Positions 23,365-25,331 of a stretch of DNA of 25,331 nucleotides are shown piece by piece (within the stretch, counting starts at the first letter, position 1; each line of letters opens with the position of its first letter). Below the pieces are notes generated by a model that worked only from the letters and a program-made list of their open reading frames with translations, searched no databases and had not been told where the DNA came from. The stretch is taken from positions 1 through 25,331 of the forward strand of contig JAMOUL010000321.1 of NCBI GenBank assembly GCA_027062035.1. Direction: 5' to 3'. The position numbers were made by a program, and so were the translations under genes. Source of the DNA: Candidatus Aminicenantota bacterium (GTDB taxonomy: Bacteria > Acidobacteriota > Aminicenantia > S016-38).

Positions 23365-23832
23365 ATGTGGAATTTGCTTTACTGGATACTTTTTATATTG
23401 AGTTTAACAGGTGTTGGAATTTTCCTTTTCTCATCCAGAGAGGATAGGGCAGTAGCTGCACTTGCCCTTACTTTTGCAGCCCTTGGTGGAGTTTTTGCGT
23501 TAATAGGACATGCATTCCTGGGTACCATGCTGGTTATAATCTATGCAGGAGCAGTGGTGGTTGGGTTCATTGTGGTTGTCTGGCTCATTGTCGGAAGGAG
23601 CCAGGAGGGCAGAAGTTTTCCTGCTGTAGCCACAGTTGTCTTCCTGGCCATTGCCTTTGAGCTTCTGGTTCTGTTTTCCTGGGTGAAAAAGCCACTGGAG
23701 GTAAAGAGCTTTTCTCCGGTTGTTCTGGGCGAATTCTTCCTTAAGGATTACCTTTATCTCTTTGAGCTTACGTCCCTTTTGATCCTGACAGCGGTGGTTT
23801 CTTCACTTGTTATTCTCAGGAGGAGAAAATGA
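23365..23832 (+). CDS. nuoJ: NADH-quinone oxidoreductase subunit J
   Basis: NuoJ is a membrane-arm subunit of complex I next to the proton channels. The 155-residue protein has five predicted helices. The key third helix carries TMLVIIYAGAVVVGFIVVVW, matching the family IVYAGAVMVLFLFV pattern near the pi-bulge helix that couples quinone chemistry to pumping. It is slightly shorter than the usual 165-200 residues. The start codon follows the promoter almost directly, with no SD, so translation should be leaderless. nuoK starts within its last codons (ATGA). It is the first gene of this transcript. nuoA-I are not upstream, where a BNR protein lies in the opposite direction. Confidence 0.92.
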   Translation: MWNLLYWILFILSLTGVGIFLFSSREDRAVAALALTFAALGGVFALIGHAFLGTMLVIIYAGAVVVGFIVVVWLIVGRSQEGRSFPAVATVVFLAIAFELLVLFSWVKKPLEVKSFSPVVLGEFFLKDYLYLFELTSLLILTAVVSSLVILRRRK

Positions 23833-24128
23833 GCGCATTTTCCCTTTTTCTACTGTCGGCCCTTCTGGTGGCAGGGGGTCTGGCGGGCTTTTTTATAAGA
23901 AGAGACCTTCTTACAATGTTGCTTTCAGCCGAGGTGATGCTTGCAGGGGCAAACCTCGCCTTTCTCGTATTCTCCACCATGAAAAACTCCATTGAGGCCG
24001 ATGCAGCAGTGCTTGTTATTCTTACTGTCGCTGCAGCTGAGGTGGCGGTGGCCCTGGCGGCTATCGCGGTGGTGGTAAGAAAGAAGGGCGAGGCAACAGA
24101 AAAAACCGTTTCGGAGATGAAGGGATGA
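23829..24128 (+). CDS. nuoK: NADH-quinone oxidoreductase subunit K
   Basis: NuoK (MrpC-like) is a three-helix proton-pathway subunit of complex I. The 99-residue length is exactly typical. Helix 2 has MLLSAEVMLAGANLAF with the essential membrane Glu at 35. Helix 3 has VAAAEVAVALAAIAVVV with the second membrane Glu at 71. Both are the residues known to be needed for proton transfer in this family. The usual SIEIMLNAVNL is more divergent here (SAEVMLAGANL). It overlaps nuoJ by four bases with AGGAGG before the ATG, and overlaps nuoL by four bases. The Lys/Glu-rich tail lies on the membrane surface. Confidence 0.95.
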   Translation: MSAFSLFLLSALLVAGGLAGFFIRRDLLTMLLSAEVMLAGANLAFLVFSTMKNSIEADAAVLVILTVAAAEVAVALAAIAVVVRKKGEATEKTVSEMKG

Positions 24129-25331
24129 GAGAACTATTCTGGTTAATTCCCTTTTTCCCTGCCCTTGGAGCTTTTCTTTTTATTGTTTTTGGCAGGGTAA
24201 TAAGTAAAAAAATAGTCTCATGGCTTGCTCCTGCCCTGGTGGGAACCTCCTTTGTGTTTTCTCTTCTTTCCTATCTTCAGATGGATGGAGTATGGGTTAA
24301 AGAACTTTTTTCATGGATAAAGATAGGCAACCTGAATATCCCCTTTGCCTTTCAATTTGATCCCCTTTCTGCGGTAATGGTTCTTACGGTATCCGGGGTG
24401 TCCTTCCTGATACACGTATATTCCATCGGTTATATGGCAGATGATTGGGGTTACAAACGCTATTTTGCCTATTTGAACCTCTTTACATTCTCCATGTTGA
24501 TCCTTGTCCTTGCGGCTAACCTTCCTCTTATGTTTGTTGGGTGGGAAGGTGTGGGTCTGTGTAGTTATCTTCTGATCGGTTTCTGGTTTGAGAAGGATAC
24601 AGCAGCCAACGCAGGTAAAAAAGCCTTTATAGTTAATAGGGTGGGGGATTTCGGATTTCTGCTGGGAATGTTTTTACTTTTCACCCTTTTTGGGAACCTC
24701 AGCTTCAATTACATAAACTCCCATGTTTCTGCAATTTCTCCGGGTATAGCAACGGCAGCGGCTTTGCTTCTCTTTGTAGGAGCCACAGGGAAGTCTGCTC
24801 AGCTTCCACTTTACGTGTGGTTACCCGATGCCATGGAAGGTCCCACGCCCGTCTCTGCCTTAATTCACGCAGCCACAATGGTTACCGCCGGGGTTTACAT
24901 GGTTTCCCGTCTTTTCCCGCTATTTCACCACTCGGGTTTTGCCCTTGAGGTTGTGGCATGGATTGGAATTATCACAGCAGTCTTTGCTGCCACCATCGCC
25001 CTTGTCCAGAACGATATAAAAAGGGTTCTTGCCTATTCCACCATAAGCCAGATAGGATACATGTTTGCCGGAGTGGGGGTGGGTGCTGTGGCAGCAGGAA
25101 TGTTCCATCTCTTTACCCATGCATTTTTCAAGAGCCTCCTCTTCCTTGCAGCAGGTTCTGTAATACACGGGGTTGGAACCCAGGATATGAGGGAAATGGG
25201 AGGATTGAAGAAGGTGATGCCCGTTACCTTCTGGACCTTCCTGATAGCAGCCCTTGCCATATCCGGTATTCCTGGATTTGCAGGATTTTTCAGCAAGGAT
25301 GAAATACTGAAAGAAGCCTTTTTAAGCGGAC
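24125..25331 (+). CDS. nuoL: NADH-quinone oxidoreductase subunit L (3' end cut by window)
   Basis: The ATG at 24125 overlaps the nuoK stop and the frame stays open to the window edge, giving about 402 of an expected 600-650 residues. NuoL is the distal antiporter-like proton pump of complex I. Seen in order are helix 1 (ELFWLIPFFPALGAFLFIVF), the FQFDPLSAVM segment and the FVGWEGVGLCSYLLIGFW helix with the channel Glu. GATGKSAQLPLYVWLPDAM follows with the essential Lys. Then come GPTPVSALIHAATMVTAGVY and the FFKSLLFLAAGSVIHG segment with a further conserved Lys. IPGFAGFFSKDEIL is near the end. All proton-path residues visible are intact. The horizontal helix would be outside the window. Confidence 0.95.
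   Translation, partial: MRELFWLIPFFPALGAFLFIVFGRVISKKIVSWLAPALVGTSFVFSLLSYLQMDGVWVKELFSWIKIGNLNIPFAFQFDPLSAVMVLTVSGVSFLIHVYSIGYMADDWGYKRYFAYLNLFTFSMLILVLAANLPLMFVGWEGVGLCSYLLIGFWFEKDTAANAGKKAFIVNRVGDFGFLLGMFLLFTLFGNLSFNYINSHVSAISPGIATAAALLLFVGATGKSAQLPLYVWLPDAMEGPTPVSALIHAATMVTAGVYMVSRLFPLFHHSGFALEVVAWIGIITAVFAATIALVQNDIKRVLAYSTISQIGYMFAGVGVGAVAAGMFHLFTHAFFKSLLFLAAGSVIHGVGTQDMREMGGLKKVMPVTFWTFLIAALAISGIPGFAGFFSKDEILKEAFLSG

Noticed and set aside
1..25331. tRNA, rRNA, CRISPR arrays, insertion sequences and phage genes.
   Set aside because: No cloverleaf-type T-loop sequence, regular repeat-spacer pattern, transposase or integrase was seen on either strand. A covariance-model search would be needed to exclude small RNAs.

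Overview
The window reads as one piece of chromosome from a Gram-negative, respiring bacterium. LpxC and a small outer-membrane barrel point to a lipid-A outer membrane. ETF and NuoJ/K/L point to flavin- and quinone-linked electron transport. Base composition looks moderate to AT-leaning and is similar throughout. The mix of a large BNR/VPS10-type secreted protein, a 14.5-kb family of conserved unknowns and scattered core genes resembles Acidobacteriota/Aminicenantota or another poorly cultured phylum. That placement is an impression, not a result, because no rRNA or tRNA is visible. Genes are tightly packed, with many overlaps of the ATGA, GTGA and TAATG type. No stretch over 300 bases lacks a gene.

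Layout. 1-885: the 3' part of etfA, then a GCGT-rich palindromic repeat. 983-6183 (+): a promoter followed by a possible 34-residue basic micro-protein, a stand-alone RAM/Lrp-type domain protein, phoH, a short 7TM-HD phosphodiesterase, ybeY, a CBS/CorC membrane protein and era. Most of these overlap, and together they form the familiar RNA-processing/ribosome-maturation operon. 6184-8201: yjbQ (-), a small protein whose signal peptide may have been split off by a frameshift, two small membrane proteins with LiaF-like segments, and an outer-membrane barrel (-). 8236-10024 (-): larB overlapping dgt. 10084-18281 (+): lpxC, a helical-repeat protein, a GlmU-like acetyltransferase with a wrecked uridylyltransferase half, a PcrA/UvrD helicase, a conserved unknown, polA and a phosphoesterase. 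18282-19042: a decayed RelE-type toxin-antitoxin pair bracketed by two more copies of the GCGT-rich palindrome. 19044-23244 (-): a BNR-repeat secreted protein overlapping a threonine aldolase. 23365 to the end (+): nuoJ, nuoK and the 5' two-thirds of nuoL behind their own promoter.

Functional themes. The central block joins outer-membrane lipid synthesis (lpxC, and the acetyltransferase step for GlcNAc-1-P) to a replication/repair block (pcrA, polA). The early block is RNA and ribosome quality control. The most unusual material is small or broken: the 34-residue leaderless ORF fused by TAATG to the RAM gene, the GlmU with no nucleotide-binding loop, the toxin remnant between related palindromes, and several promoters placed so close to start codons that their mRNAs should be leaderless. 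I did not find a CRISPR array, prophage, insertion sequence or obvious new defence cluster.
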